Shown: in pieces, positions 8,294 through 16,437 of the stretch
How the letters are laid out: every line of letters begins with the position of its first letter
Position numbering within the stretch: position 1 is the stretch's first letter
Assembly: GCF_003030305.1 (NCBI RefSeq)
Contig: NZ_CP023676.1
Coordinates: 1,116,001 to 1,180,000, forward strand
DNA length: 64,000 bases
Direction of reading: 5' to 3'
Source: Cutibacterium acnes
GTDB taxonomy: Bacteria > Actinomycetota > Actinomycetes > Propionibacteriales > Propionibacteriaceae
Notes under the pieces: generated by a model
Told to the model about the DNA's origin: nothing
Seen by the model: the letters and a program-made list of their open reading frames with translations, nothing else
Databases searched by the model: none
Translations under genes and position numbers: made by a program

Positions 8294-8953
8294 TTAGCGT
8301 GGCGCTAGCAGGTCAACCAGATCGGGCTCGTAATTGGGCGAGATCATAAAGAGCAGCTCATCGCCAGCTTCCAACGCGGCCTCACGCTCGGGCGCTCGGC
8401 CTTGCCCATCGCGGATAATGGCGACTAGAACTGCGTCTCCTGGCATCGAGATGTCTCGAATACGATCACCGACTCGGGGTGAATTGTCAGGCAGGGTGAG
8501 CTCCACAAGGTTCGCGCGTCCCTTCTGGAAGGTAAACAGGCGCACCAATTCACCGACGGTAACGGCTTCCTCGACTAAAGCAGCCATTAGCCGAGGGGTT
8601 GAAACGGCAACATCGACGCCCCACACCTGGTCGAACATCCACTCGTTCCCGGGGTGATTGACACGGGCAACTGTCCTTGGTACCCCAAACTCAGTCTTCG
8701 CGAGCAGGGAGTGTACTAGATTGACCTTGTCATCGCCCGTGGCTGAAATAGCGATATCACAGTTGTCAATGCGGGCCTCTTCCAAGGTAGCCAGCTCACA
8801 TGCGTCCGCGCACAGCCACTCCGCCTCGGGAACGGTGTCGGGCTTCATAGCTTTCGGGTTCTTGTCGATAAGCAGGATTTGGTGTCCATGAGCGGTGAGC
8901 TCACGGGCAATGGATCGGCCGACATTGCCGGCTCCAACGATGACGATTCTCAC
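8294..8953 (-). CDS. ceoC: TrkA-type potassium uptake regulatory protein
   Basis: A 219-residue cytoplasmic K+ transport regulator with an N-terminal Rossmann RCK-N domain (RIVIVGAGNVGRSIARELTA, nucleotide-binding GxGxxG) and a C-terminal RCK-C domain (ELTLPDNSPRVGDRIRDIS ... GDELLFMI). ACELATLEEARI and TGDDKVNLVHSLLAKTEFG match mycobacterial CeoC closely. I chose the GTG at 8951-8953 because GGAG stands just upstream and the protein then begins directly with the beta strand. Second gene of the ceoB-ceoC pair, with 40 bp between them. No TrkG/TrkH-type channel subunit is in the window. Confidence 0.87.
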   Translation of the reverse strand: MRIVIVGAGNVGRSIARELTAHGHQILLIDKNPKAMKPDTVPEAEWLCADACELATLEEARIDNCDIAISATGDDKVNLVHSLLAKTEFGVPRTVARVNHPGNEWMFDQVWGVDVAVSTPRLMAALVEEAVTVGELVRLFTFQKGRANLVELTLPDNSPRVGDRIRDISMPGDAVLVAIIRDGQGRAPEREAALEAGDELLFMISPNYEPDLVDLLAPR

Positions 8954-8993
8954 GATTCTCCTTGCCTCGGGTGAACGGCGTTGTCCGTGACGA

Positions 8994-9656
8994 TCAACGT
9001 TTGACCGGCGGCTTGGCCAATAGGCCCTCGATTTCGGTGATGCGCTCGACCTCGACTGCGGCATAGACTACGTCGCCATCCTGCAGCAAGGTGGCTCCGT
9101 CGGGGACCATGCCTTGACCGAATCTCAATAAAAATGGCAGCGGGGTGTGGATGCGCTCCTGAATAGCGGAGATTTTCATCCCGACCCAGTCGGTATGGGT
9201 GTTGACACGGATCAAACGGACCTGGCCGGATGGGTCGCGCCACGCCGGCTCAGATCCCTCCGGCATGAGACTGCGCAACACTTGGTCGGCAGCCCACCGC
9301 ACGGTAGCTACCGTGGGGATCCCAAGACGCTCATAGACTTCAGCCCGGCCCTGGTCGTAGATGCGGGCGACGACGTTGTCGATGCCGAATTCCTCGCGAA
9401 CCACTCTGGCAGACAGGACGTTGGAATTGTCGCCACTGGAAACAGCGGCGAATCCATCAGCTTCTCGAATTCCAGCTTTTTCGAGTACAGAACGGTCGAA
9501 TCCGACGCCTTTGACTGTGCGCCCTTTAAAGTCAGGTCCTAAGCGGCGAAACGAGTTATCGTCAATGTCAATCACTGACACGTCGTGCCCGCGCTTTTCC
9601 AAGAGGATGGCTAAGCTTGATCCAACTCGGCCGCACCCCATAATGATGATGTGCAC
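8994..9656 (-). CDS. ceoB: TrkA-type potassium uptake regulatory protein
   Basis: A 220-residue RCK protein, first gene of the pair. The Rossmann motif is MGCGRVGSSLAILLEKRGHDV; VGFDRSVLEKAGI and SSGDNSNVLSARVVREEFG are nearly diagnostic for actinobacterial CeoB. The C-terminal domain (LIRVNTHTDWVGMKIS onward) is the RCK-C half. GTG at 9654-9656 is preceded by AGGAGGGG at ideal spacing. It is divergent from the KimA-like permease; the 183-bp intergenic region must carry both promoters. I looked there for a c-di-AMP (ydaO-type) riboswitch and did not recognise one. Confidence 0.87.
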   Translation of the reverse strand: MHIIIMGCGRVGSSLAILLEKRGHDVSVIDIDDNSFRRLGPDFKGRTVKGVGFDRSVLEKAGIREADGFAAVSSGDNSNVLSARVVREEFGIDNVVARIYDQGRAEVYERLGIPTVATVRWAADQVLRSLMPEGSEPAWRDPSGQVRLIRVNTHTDWVGMKISAIQERIHTPLPFLLRFGQGMVPDGATLLQDGDVVYAAVEVERITEIEGLLAKPPVKR

Positions 9657-9839
9657 GTGACCCCTCCTCATGGGTGGCACTGGCACCCATCTGTGTCGTA
9701 GTTGTCGGTGCTATTGTGCCGCGTTCTGGTCTAGCTGTCTCGTTTGCGGGCGTTTGTCGACCTGACGATGATGAGGTTGCCGGATGGGATGGTGGTGGCG
9801 ACATGCCGATGATGTCGTACGCAAGTAGAGTGGCCCGCC

Positions 9840-11864
9840 GTGAAGGTTTTCCAAGCCGTCAAAAGGGTGCTCATCGGGCGCAAACTCGAGAGCAGTGCGC
9901 TGGGCGAGACTCTCCTTCCGAAGCGGATCGCGCTGCCCGTGTTCGCCTCCGACGCGCTCTCGAGCGTGGCATACGCTCCCGACGAGATCCTTATTACCTT
10001 GTCTTTGGCTGGTACTGCTGGGTTCGCGTTCTCGTGGAAAATTGGTATTGCCGTCGCCTTGGTCATGCTCATCGTGGTAATGAGCTACCGCCAGACAGTG
10101 CACGCTTACCCCTCAGGCGGTGGCGATTATGAGGTTGCGACAGCCAACCTGAGTCCACGTTTTGGGCTCGTGGTGGCCAGCGCGCTTCTCGTCGATTATG
10201 TGCTGACAGTGGCCGTTTCGGTGTCGTCGGGTGTCCAGAACGCCGAGGCGATGATCCCCGGACTCGCTGGTCATGAAGGTGTTGCAGCGGCCGTCGTTAT
10301 AGCCATTCTCACCGCCATGAATTTACGAGGCGTGAGGGAATCAGGAACATTCTTTGCTGTCCCCACCTATGCCTTCATGATCTCGGTGATCTGCATGGTG
10401 GTGTGGGGCCTCACGAGGATCTTCGTCCTAGGAGACAATCTTCGCGCCCCAACCGCAGATTTCACCGTCGTCGGTGCACCGAAGTACACCGGCTTGGTCG
10501 GTGTTGCTTTCGTCGTTCTTATGGCGCGTACTTTCTCGTCAGGCTGTGCCGCATTGACAGGGGTCGAGGCGATCTCCAACGGCGTGCCGTCTTTTCGTGA
10601 ACCGAAGTCAAAGAACGCCGCCACGACGTTGGCGATGCTTGGCGGGATTGCTGTCTCGATGCTTATGGGCATTCTCGTCTTGGCCAGTGTCACCGGTGTC
10701 AAGATGTTCGATGAGACGGGGGAGTCACATCTCGTCGATACGCATGGACACGCTGTTAAAGAGCAAGTGACGGTTGTTGGTCAGTTGGCGCGCACCGTCT
10801 TCTATGACTCGTTCAAACCGGGCTTCTACATCATGATCGTCTGTACGATGATCATCTTGTTCTTGGCTGCCAACACCGCCTTCAACGGTTTCCCGGTGCT
10901 GGGCTCGATCCTCGCCCGTGACGGCTTCCTGCCGCGTCGTCTCCATGCCCGCGGTGACCGTCTCGCCTACTCCAACGGCATCTTGACCCTTGCCACCGGT
11001 GCCATCATTTTAGTGCTGGTCTTTAACGCCTCCGTGACAGCGCTTATCCAGCTTTACGTAGTTGGAGTTTTTATCTCCTTCACGGTGAGCCAGACCGGCA
11101 TGATGCGCCACTGGACGCGCCTGTTGCGTACCGATACTTCGGCCGGGACCAAGGAACGTCGCCGCTGGCAGCACTCAAGGATCATTAACGGCATTGGCTT
11201 GGTCGGGACCGGTATCGTTCTGATCATCATCTTGGCGTCGAAGTTCATTCATGGCGCTTATCTGGCGCTTATTGCGATGGCCGTGGTGTACGTGCTCATG
11301 ACGTCGATTAAGAAGCATTACGACTCGGTGGCCCGCGAGTTGGAGCTCAATAGCCCGTCTGATCGCGCCTTGCCCTCGCGCGTACATGCGGTGATCATGA
11401 TTTCTGACCTCAACAAGCCGACGATGAGGGCTATACAGTTCGCGAAGGCTACTGTCCCAACTTTCTTGGAGGCTGTCATCGTCGACGTTGACTCCGACGC
11501 TACGGAGCGCCTGCTGGAGCGCTGGGACGAGGAGGACATCGACATCCCCCTCAGGATCATTGCTTCCCCATATCGCGAGATCACCAACCCGTTAATCGAT
11601 CACATTCGCCGTATCCGCAGCGAAAATCCGCGAGACATGGTCGAGGTCTTTATTCCGGAGTACGTCGTTGGCCACTGGTGGGAACATCTGCTGCACAACC
11701 AGACGGCGCTCGTCGCGCGTGCCCGGCTACACTTTATGCCGGGTGTGCTTATCTCCTCAGTTCCTTACCAGTTGCGTAGCTCGGCGATTCTCGAAAAGCG
11801 TTGGAAGCGTAACGATCCTCGTTCTTGGCGTGATCCTGGTGCCACCATCACTCCCCGGCGTTGA
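9840..11864 (+). CDS. KimA-like APC-family permease (probable K+ importer)
   Basis: A 674-residue APC-superfamily permease with about twelve transmembrane helices and a C-terminal cytoplasmic domain (from about residue 500). The N-terminus VKRVLIGRKLESSALGE..LPKRIALPVFASDALSSVAYAPDEIL and segments YPSGGGDYEVA, SGCAALTGVEAISNGVP and ANTAFNGFPVLGSILARDGF line up with B. subtilis KimA (YdaO), a high-affinity K+/H+ symporter. The tail (HVVMISDLNKP-like, then VFIPEYVVGHWWEHLLHNQTA) also matches. An amino acid substrate cannot be excluded because family annotation is often generic. Its position next to ceoB/ceoC supports potassium. The start is a GTG with only a weak ribosome site. Confidence 0.75.
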   Translation: MKVFQAVKRVLIGRKLESSALGETLLPKRIALPVFASDALSSVAYAPDEILITLSLAGTAGFAFSWKIGIAVALVMLIVVMSYRQTVHAYPSGGGDYEVATANLSPRFGLVVASALLVDYVLTVAVSVSSGVQNAEAMIPGLAGHEGVAAAVVIAILTAMNLRGVRESGTFFAVPTYAFMISVICMVVWGLTRIFVLGDNLRAPTADFTVVGAPKYTGLVGVAFVVLMARTFSSGCAALTGVEAISNGVPSFREPKSKNAATTLAMLGGIAVSMLMGILVLASVTGVKMFDETGESHLVDTHGHAVKEQVTVVGQLARTVFYDSFKPGFYIMIVCTMIILFLAANTAFNGFPVLGSILARDGFLPRRLHARGDRLAYSNGILTLATGAIILVLVFNASVTALIQLYVVGVFISFTVSQTGMMRHWTRLLRTDTSAGTKERRRWQHSRIINGIGLVGTGIVLIIILASKFIHGAYLALIAMAVVYVLMTSIKKHYDSVARELELNSPSDRALPSRVHAVIMISDLNKPTMRAIQFAKATVPTFLEAVIVDVDSDATERLLERWDEEDIDIPLRIIASPYREITNPLIDHIRRIRSENPRDMVEVFIPEYVVGHWWEHLLHNQTALVARARLHFMPGVLISSVPYQLRSSAILEKRWKRNDPRSWRDPGATITPRR

Positions 11865-11894
11865 GATGCCACCGAGGGCCTTAGACTTAGATAA

Positions 11895-13076
11895 ATGCAT
11901 GAGTCTGTTGGTGCGTCCCAGGGCGATGAATTCGACCTTGGCATGGGCAATATCGCTCACGGTGGTTATTGCGTGGCGCGTCTCGATGGCAGGGTAGTCT
12001 TCGTCCGCGGCGCGTTGCCGGGGGAGGAGGTCCGGGTTCGGCTGACCGACATATCGAAGGCTTCGCACTGGTTTGGACAGGCTGTCGACGTCATCTCGGC
12101 CGATTCGCATCGCGTTGTTCCGCCATGCCCAGTGGCGGGAGAGTGTGGGGGTTGCGACTTCCAACACGTCGATGTTGAGTTTCAGCGCGAGCTTAAGCGG
12201 CGTGTCGTCGCTGAGCAACTCAGTCGCCTCGCTGGGATTAAGTGGGCGGGGACTGTGGAGGCTGTTACCGGTTCCTCCGATGGTCTGGGCTGGCGTACGC
12301 GCATGCAGTATCGCAGCCTCAACCAGCGTCCAGCGCTGCGTCGTCATCGTAGTCATGATTTAGTACAAGTTCCCGAAGGCGGTTGCCCGATCGCGCACCC
12401 TGCGGGCCGCCCTGCTGCTGAAGCTGCCTGTAATACGGCTGAGCACGCGATTGTCATGGTGACTAGTTGTCTAAGCGAGGATCCGGAAGTGAGCGTCATC
12501 GCAGATGGGCAGCTTGTTGCTGGCGGTGAGACAATGACAGCTCGTGTTGGCCAGCGTCGGTGGAAGGTCGGCGCTGGTGGGTTTTGGCAGGTGCATCCGG
12601 GGGCTGCTGAAGCCTTGGCGGATGCAGTTATCGGTAGCCTGGAACCCCAGCAGGGTGACGAAGCTCTTGATCTGTATTGCGGTGTTGGACTCTTCGCAGG
12701 ACTCTTGGCCGATCGTGGAGTTCGAGTCCGTGGTGTTGAGGTATCGCGTCAGGCAGTTGCGTTGGCGCGACGCAATGTGCCGGGCGGCCGTTTCACCGCT
12801 GGCCGCGTGGAGCGAGTGCTACCTCGGATGGCGCCTAAAGCGAACATTGTGGTGCTGGATCCGCCACGCAAGGGTGCTGGGAAAACTGTCGTCCAGGCTG
12901 TGGCTCGGACTTCGCCTCGGGCGATCGCTCATGTCGCCTGTGACCCGGCCGCCTTGGCTCGCGATCTGCACTTGTTCGACGTCAACGGGTATCTGCCTCG
13001 ATCAATCCGTGCTTTTGACGTCTTCCCGATGACTCATCACGTCGAAGCCGTGGCGATTCTGGAACCGAAGATCTGA
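11895..13076 (+). CDS. TrmA/RumA-family 23S rRNA or tRNA (uracil-5-)-methyltransferase
   Basis: A 393-residue SAM-dependent RNA methyltransferase. An N-terminal TRAM-like domain (ARLDGRVVFVRGALPGEEVRVR) is followed by a CPVAGECGGC motif plus a later Cys in EGGCPIAH, the CX5CX2C...C set that holds a [4Fe-4S] cluster in RlmD-type enzymes. The catalytic domain has LDLYCGVGLFAGLLADRG (SAM site), VVLDPPRKGAG (motif IV) and HVACDPAALARDL with the nucleophilic Cys. The exact target uridine is not deducible. Starts 30 bp after the permease and is followed 1 bp later by a small Cys-rich gene. The same permease-methyltransferase order occurs in mycobacteria. Confidence 0.88.
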   Translation: MHESVGASQGDEFDLGMGNIAHGGYCVARLDGRVVFVRGALPGEEVRVRLTDISKASHWFGQAVDVISADSHRVVPPCPVAGECGGCDFQHVDVEFQRELKRRVVAEQLSRLAGIKWAGTVEAVTGSSDGLGWRTRMQYRSLNQRPALRRHRSHDLVQVPEGGCPIAHPAGRPAAEAACNTAEHAIVMVTSCLSEDPEVSVIADGQLVAGGETMTARVGQRRWKVGAGGFWQVHPGAAEALADAVIGSLEPQQGDEALDLYCGVGLFAGLLADRGVRVRGVEVSRQAVALARRNVPGGRFTAGRVERVLPRMAPKANIVVLDPPRKGAGKTVVQAVARTSPRAIAHVACDPAALARDLHLFDVNGYLPRSIRAFDVFPMTHHVEAVAILEPKI

Positions 13077-13077
13077 G

Positions 13078-13329
13078 ATGACAGGTCCAGTTCCGAAATG
13101 TCCGCTACGTCCCGGGGATCCATGCAGTCTGTGTCAGCTGTACGTGACGGGTCCGCAAGATTGCGGGTTGGTGTACCTCGTTATGGGCGACGATGCTCTG
13201 CGAGATGAGCTCGTGAAGTCGAGAAAAGCAGCATGCAGAAAGGCAAACAAGCTACCGGAGGTCAGCCCTCTTGATACGACGGACGATGATGAGTTAGGTA
13301 CAGATCCCCGACTCGAAGGACTCGACTGA
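13078..13329 (+). CDS. Small cysteine-containing protein (DUF6767-like)
   Basis: An 83-residue protein starting one base after the methyltransferase stop. The first half has CPLRPGDPCSLCQLYVTGPQ and DCGLVYLVM, with four cysteines spaced like a small metal-binding motif. The second half is charged (RDELVKSRKAACRKANKL) and ends in an acidic tail. I recall the CPLRPGDPC..C..GPQDC pattern from a small actinobacterial family (DUF6767), but that name is from memory. Function is unknown. Tight spacing argues for co-translation with the methyltransferase. Confidence 0.65.
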   Translation: MTGPVPKCPLRPGDPCSLCQLYVTGPQDCGLVYLVMGDDALRDELVKSRKAACRKANKLPEVSPLDTTDDDELGTDPRLEGLD

Positions 13330-13339
13330 GTATACATTC

Positions 13340-13363
13340 CCAACTAAGCCTTCCCTTAGTTGG
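13340..13363. terminator. Hairpin after the small Cys-rich gene
   Basis: CCAACTAAG pairs perfectly with CTTAGTTGG over a 6-nt loop, 10 bp after the stop. There is no T-tract. It may be a terminator for the methyltransferase operon or a regulatory site for acnA; position favours the former. Confidence 0.45.
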
Positions 13364-13376
13364 AGGTGGCTTCTCG

Positions 13377-13406
13377 ACAAGGTATCTTGACGTCAAGATA
13401 CCTTGT
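13377..13406. promoter_or_regulatory. 30-bp perfect palindrome upstream of acnA
   Basis: The left half ACAAGGTATCTTGAC is followed directly by its exact reverse complement, with no spacer. It lies 64 bp before the acnA start. The core TATCTTGACGTCAAGATA has the look of a MarR-family operator. A TamR/PecS-type site of related design controls aconitase in Streptomyces (from memory). No candidate regulator gene is adjacent. Perfect dyad symmetry without a loop suggests a dimeric protein operator rather than an RNA hairpin. Confidence 0.7.
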
Positions 13407-13470
13407 TCCGCCACGAGGGCGGGACTCGACGCGAGATGATGAGAACCGCATCGACCAGTCAGGAGTCCAC

Positions 13471-16137
13471 ATGAGTGTCAACAGCTTCAACGCGAGGCGA
13501 ATCCTCGACGTCGACGGCCAGTCTTACGAGATCTACGACATCACCAAGGTTGATGGTTCCGACAACCTTCCGTATAGCCTCAAGGTTCTGCTTGAGAACC
13601 TGTTACGCACCGAGGATGGCGCCAACATCACGGCCGAGCAGATCACTGAACTAGGTCATTGGGACGCCGACGCCCAGCCGTCCAAGGAGATCCAGTTCAC
13701 TCCGGCCCGCGTTATTATGCAGGACTTCACCGGCGTGCCTTGTATCGTCGACTTGGCCACCATGCGCGAGGCTGTTGCCGACCTCGGTGGTGATCCCCGC
13801 AAGGTCAACCCACTGTCACCAGCAGAGATGGTCATTGACCACTCCGTCATCGTTGAGCGCTTTGGCACTCCGGAAGCCTTCGAGCAGAACAAGGACATCG
13901 AGTACCAGCGCAACCGTGAGCGTTACCAGTTCCTACGTTGGGGCCAGAGCGCGTTCGAGAACTTCCGCGTCGTTCCGCCGGGCACTGGCATCGTTCACCA
14001 GGTCAACATCGAACACCTTGCCCGGGTGACCTTCATCCGTGACGACGACGGCACCAAAGTCGCCTACCCAGATACCTGTGTGGGCACCGACTCCCACACC
14101 ACCATGGTCAACGGGCTAGGCGTCGTTGGCTGGGGTGTTGGCGGCATCGAGGCCGAGGCCGCCATGCTCGGTCAGCCAGTCTCCATGTTGGTTCCGCGCG
14201 TCGTTGGCTTCAAGCTCTCCGGTGAGCTGTCCGATGGCGTCACCGCCACCGACCTCGTCTTGACGATCACCCAGATGCTGCGTGAGCATAAGGTCGTCGG
14301 TAAATTCGTCGAGTTTTACGGTCCTGGCGTTGCTGCTGTGCCGCTAGCTAACCGCGCTACGTTGGGCAATATGAGCCCCGAATACGGGTCGACTATTGCT
14401 GTCTTTCCGATCGACGATGTCACCCTGGACTACCTGCGTCTTACCGGTCGCGACGAGTCCCAGGTCAAGCTCGTCGAGGCCTATGCTAAGGCCCAGGGTA
14501 TGTGGCACGATCCGCAGCATGAGGCCCGCTATTCCGAATACATAGAGCTCGACCTCTCAACGGTCAAGCCCTCCATCGCTGGCCCGAAGCGCCCGCAGGA
14601 TCGCATCCTTATCTCTGAGGCCAAGGAATCTTTCGAAAAGACTGTTGGTGACTACACCACCAACCCTGGTGCGGCCGTTCCCGTTACCCTCGCTGACGGT
14701 CGCTCCTTCGAGCTACGCAACGGTGCCGTGACGGTCGCCGCTATCACCTCGTGTACCAATACTTCGAACCCGAGCGTCATGATCGCTGCCGGTCTCGTTG
14801 CCAAGAAGGCCCACGAGTTGGGCTTGGCTCCGAAGCCGTGGGTCAAGACGTCGCTGGCTCCGGGCTCCCAAGTCGTCACTGACTACTTTGAGCGTGCGGG
14901 GCTTTCTGAACATCTTGCTGCGATGGGTTTTGACCTCGTTGGCTATGGCTGCACTACCTGTATTGGCAACACCGGCCCGCTTATTCCTGAAGTCTCGGCT
15001 GCCATCAATGAGAACGATCTGGCCGTCACGGCCGTCCTGTCTGGCAACCGCAACTTCGAGGGTCGCATCAGCCCCGACGTCACGATGAACTACCTAGCCA
15101 GCCCTCCGCTGGTTGTCATCTACTCGATTGCCGGCACTATGGACATCGACCTCAACAATGACGTTCTCGCCACCACCCCGGATGGTCGTGAGGTTCGTTT
15201 GGTTGATCTGTGGCCCTCTACCGAGGAGATTGAGGAGATCGTCGGGTCGTCTATCTCCGCCGAGATGTACTCAGAGCGTTACGCTGACGTCTTCGATGGC
15301 GGTCCGCGCTGGAAGGAGCTCGATACCCCCGAGGGTGAGACCTTCGCTTGGGACCCGGCTTCTACTTATGTACGCAAGCTACCGATCTTTGACGGTATGA
15401 AGGCTGAGCCGGAGCCGGTTGGTGACATCACTGGCGCTCGCGTGCTGCTCAAGCTGGGTGACTCGGTAACCACTGACCACATTTCCCCGGCGGGCAACAT
15501 TAAGTCTGATTCTCCGGCCGGCCAGTGGTTGGCCGGCAATGGCGTCGAGTGCCGCGACTTCAACTCCTATGGTTCCCGGCGTGGGAATCACGAGGTCATG
15601 ATGCGTGGTACCTTCGCTAATATCCGGCTGCGCAATCAGCTTGCCTCAGGAACTGAGGGTGGCTTCACCCGTGATTTCACCAAGGCTGACGGGCCTGTCA
15701 CGACGGTGTACGACGCCTCGGTGAATTACCGCGAGCAAGGCATCCCGTTGGTCGTCTTGGGTGGTAAGGAGTACGGTTCTGGTTCCTCGCGCGACTGGGC
15801 TGCCAAAGGCACCCAGCTGCTCGGTGTCAAGGCGGTTATCGCTGAGAGTTACGAGCGCATCCACCGCTCCAACCTCATCGGAATGGGCGTCCTGCCGCTG
15901 CAGTTCCCGGAGGGCCAATCAGCCGCTTCCCTCGGTCTGACTGGCGAGGAAACCTTCGAGATTACCGGTGTTGACAAGATTAACGAGATGATCCCGGAGG
16001 CGGTCCACGTCAAGGCCGTCAACGATGAGGTCGTCGAGTTTGACGCGGTCGTGCGCATTGACACCCCTGGAGAACGGCTGTACTACCTCAACGGTGGCAT
16101 CTTGCAGTATGTGCTGAGGAACATGGCACGTACTTGA
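13471..16137 (+). CDS. acnA: Aconitate hydratase A
   Basis: Interconverts citrate and isocitrate in the TCA cycle. At 888 residues it has the AcnA/IRP1 length and layout. The [4Fe-4S] ligands are in [14 protein letters not shown] and [14 protein letters not shown]. Other active-site segments are [23 protein letters not shown] and [14 protein letters not shown] near the C-terminal swivel domain. The ATG at 13471 ([10 protein letters not shown]) has AGGAG nine bases upstream; longer in-frame extensions run into the palindromic regulatory region. Monocistronic, with a palindrome before it and a GC-rich terminator after it. In propionibacteria this enzyme feeds both the oxidative and the reverse (propionate) halves of the cycle. 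Confidence 0.95.
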   Translation: MSVNSFNARRILDVDGQSYEIYDITKVDGSDNLPYSLKVLLENLLRTEDGANITAEQITELGHWDADAQPSKEIQFTPARVIMQDFTGVPCIVDLATMREAVADLGGDPRKVNPLSPAEMVIDHSVIVERFGTPEAFEQNKDIEYQRNRERYQFLRWGQSAFENFRVVPPGTGIVHQVNIEHLARVTFIRDDDGTKVAYPDTCVGTDSHTTMVNGLGVVGWGVGGIEAEAAMLGQPVSMLVPRVVGFKLSGELSDGVTATDLVLTITQMLREHKVVGKFVEFYGPGVAAVPLANRATLGNMSPEYGSTIAVFPIDDVTLDYLRLTGRDESQVKLVEAYAKAQGMWHDPQHEARYSEYIELDLSTVKPSIAGPKRPQDRILISEAKESFEKTVGDYTTNPGAAVPVTLADGRSFELRNGAVTVAAITSCTNTSNPSVMIAAGLVAKKAHELGLAPKPWVKTSLAPGSQVVTDYFERAGLSEHLAAMGFDLVGYGCTTCIGNTGPLIPEVSAAINENDLAVTAVLSGNRNFEGRISPDVTMNYLASPPLVVIYSIAGTMDIDLNNDVLATTPDGREVRLVDLWPSTEEIEEIVGSSISAEMYSERYADVFDGGPRWKELDTPEGETFAWDPASTYVRKLPIFDGMKAEPEPVGDITGARVLLKLGDSVTTDHISPAGNIKSDSPAGQWLAGNGVECRDFNSYGSRRGNHEVMMRGTFANIRLRNQLASGTEGGFTRDFTKADGPVTTVYDASVNYREQGIPLVVLGGKEYGSGSSRDWAAKGTQLLGVKAVIAESYERIHRSNLIGMGVLPLQFPEGQSAASLGLTGEETFEITGVDKINEMIPEAVHVKAVNDEVVEFDAVVRIDTPGERLYYLNGGILQYVLRNMART

Positions 16138-16142
16138 TGTAC

Positions 16143-16172
16143 TGGGGCGGGAATCGGGTGGTTCCCGCCCCA
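16143..16172 (+). terminator. acnA terminator
   Basis: TGGGGCGGGAA pairs with TTCCCGCCCCA over an 8-nt loop, six bases after the acnA stop, and is followed by TATTGTGTT. Between here and the dxs start (about 265 bp) I see no gene. Confidence 0.8.
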
Positions 16173-16437
16173 TATTGTGTTCGAGATTGTGTTCGACCCT
16201 CAGATATCCTTCAGTAATAAGACCCGCCTCTTGTCCTCAAGGCAGTGCGGGGTTGGCCCTTCCCTCGTGATCGGCCGGCCAGCCCCAGTTTCTGCGGGTA
16301 GCGGTGAGGAACTTGGCCCGGCTCACTCTCAGCTATGCGCGGCGGTCTTTGGCCCCATCCGCGCGGGCCCACTCCATCTCTGAGAAGGAGACGAGATAGT
16401 GAGCGTGAGGCGAAATGGAGCGCTAAGGAGGCACAGT

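Noticed and set aside
9657-9839. Possible c-di-AMP (ydaO-type) riboswitch ahead of the KimA-like gene
   Set aside because: The conserved core elements of that class could not be found; only a short GGGTG/CACCC hairpin is present near 9671-9687.
13340-13363. DtxR/IdeR iron box upstream of acnA
   Set aside because: The inverted repeat CTAAG...CTTAG departs too far from the TTAGGTTAGSCTAACCTAA consensus; a plain hairpin is simpler.
16177-16383. Small open frame between acnA and dxs
   Set aside because: No ribosome site or recognisable motif; it falls in the dxs upstream region.
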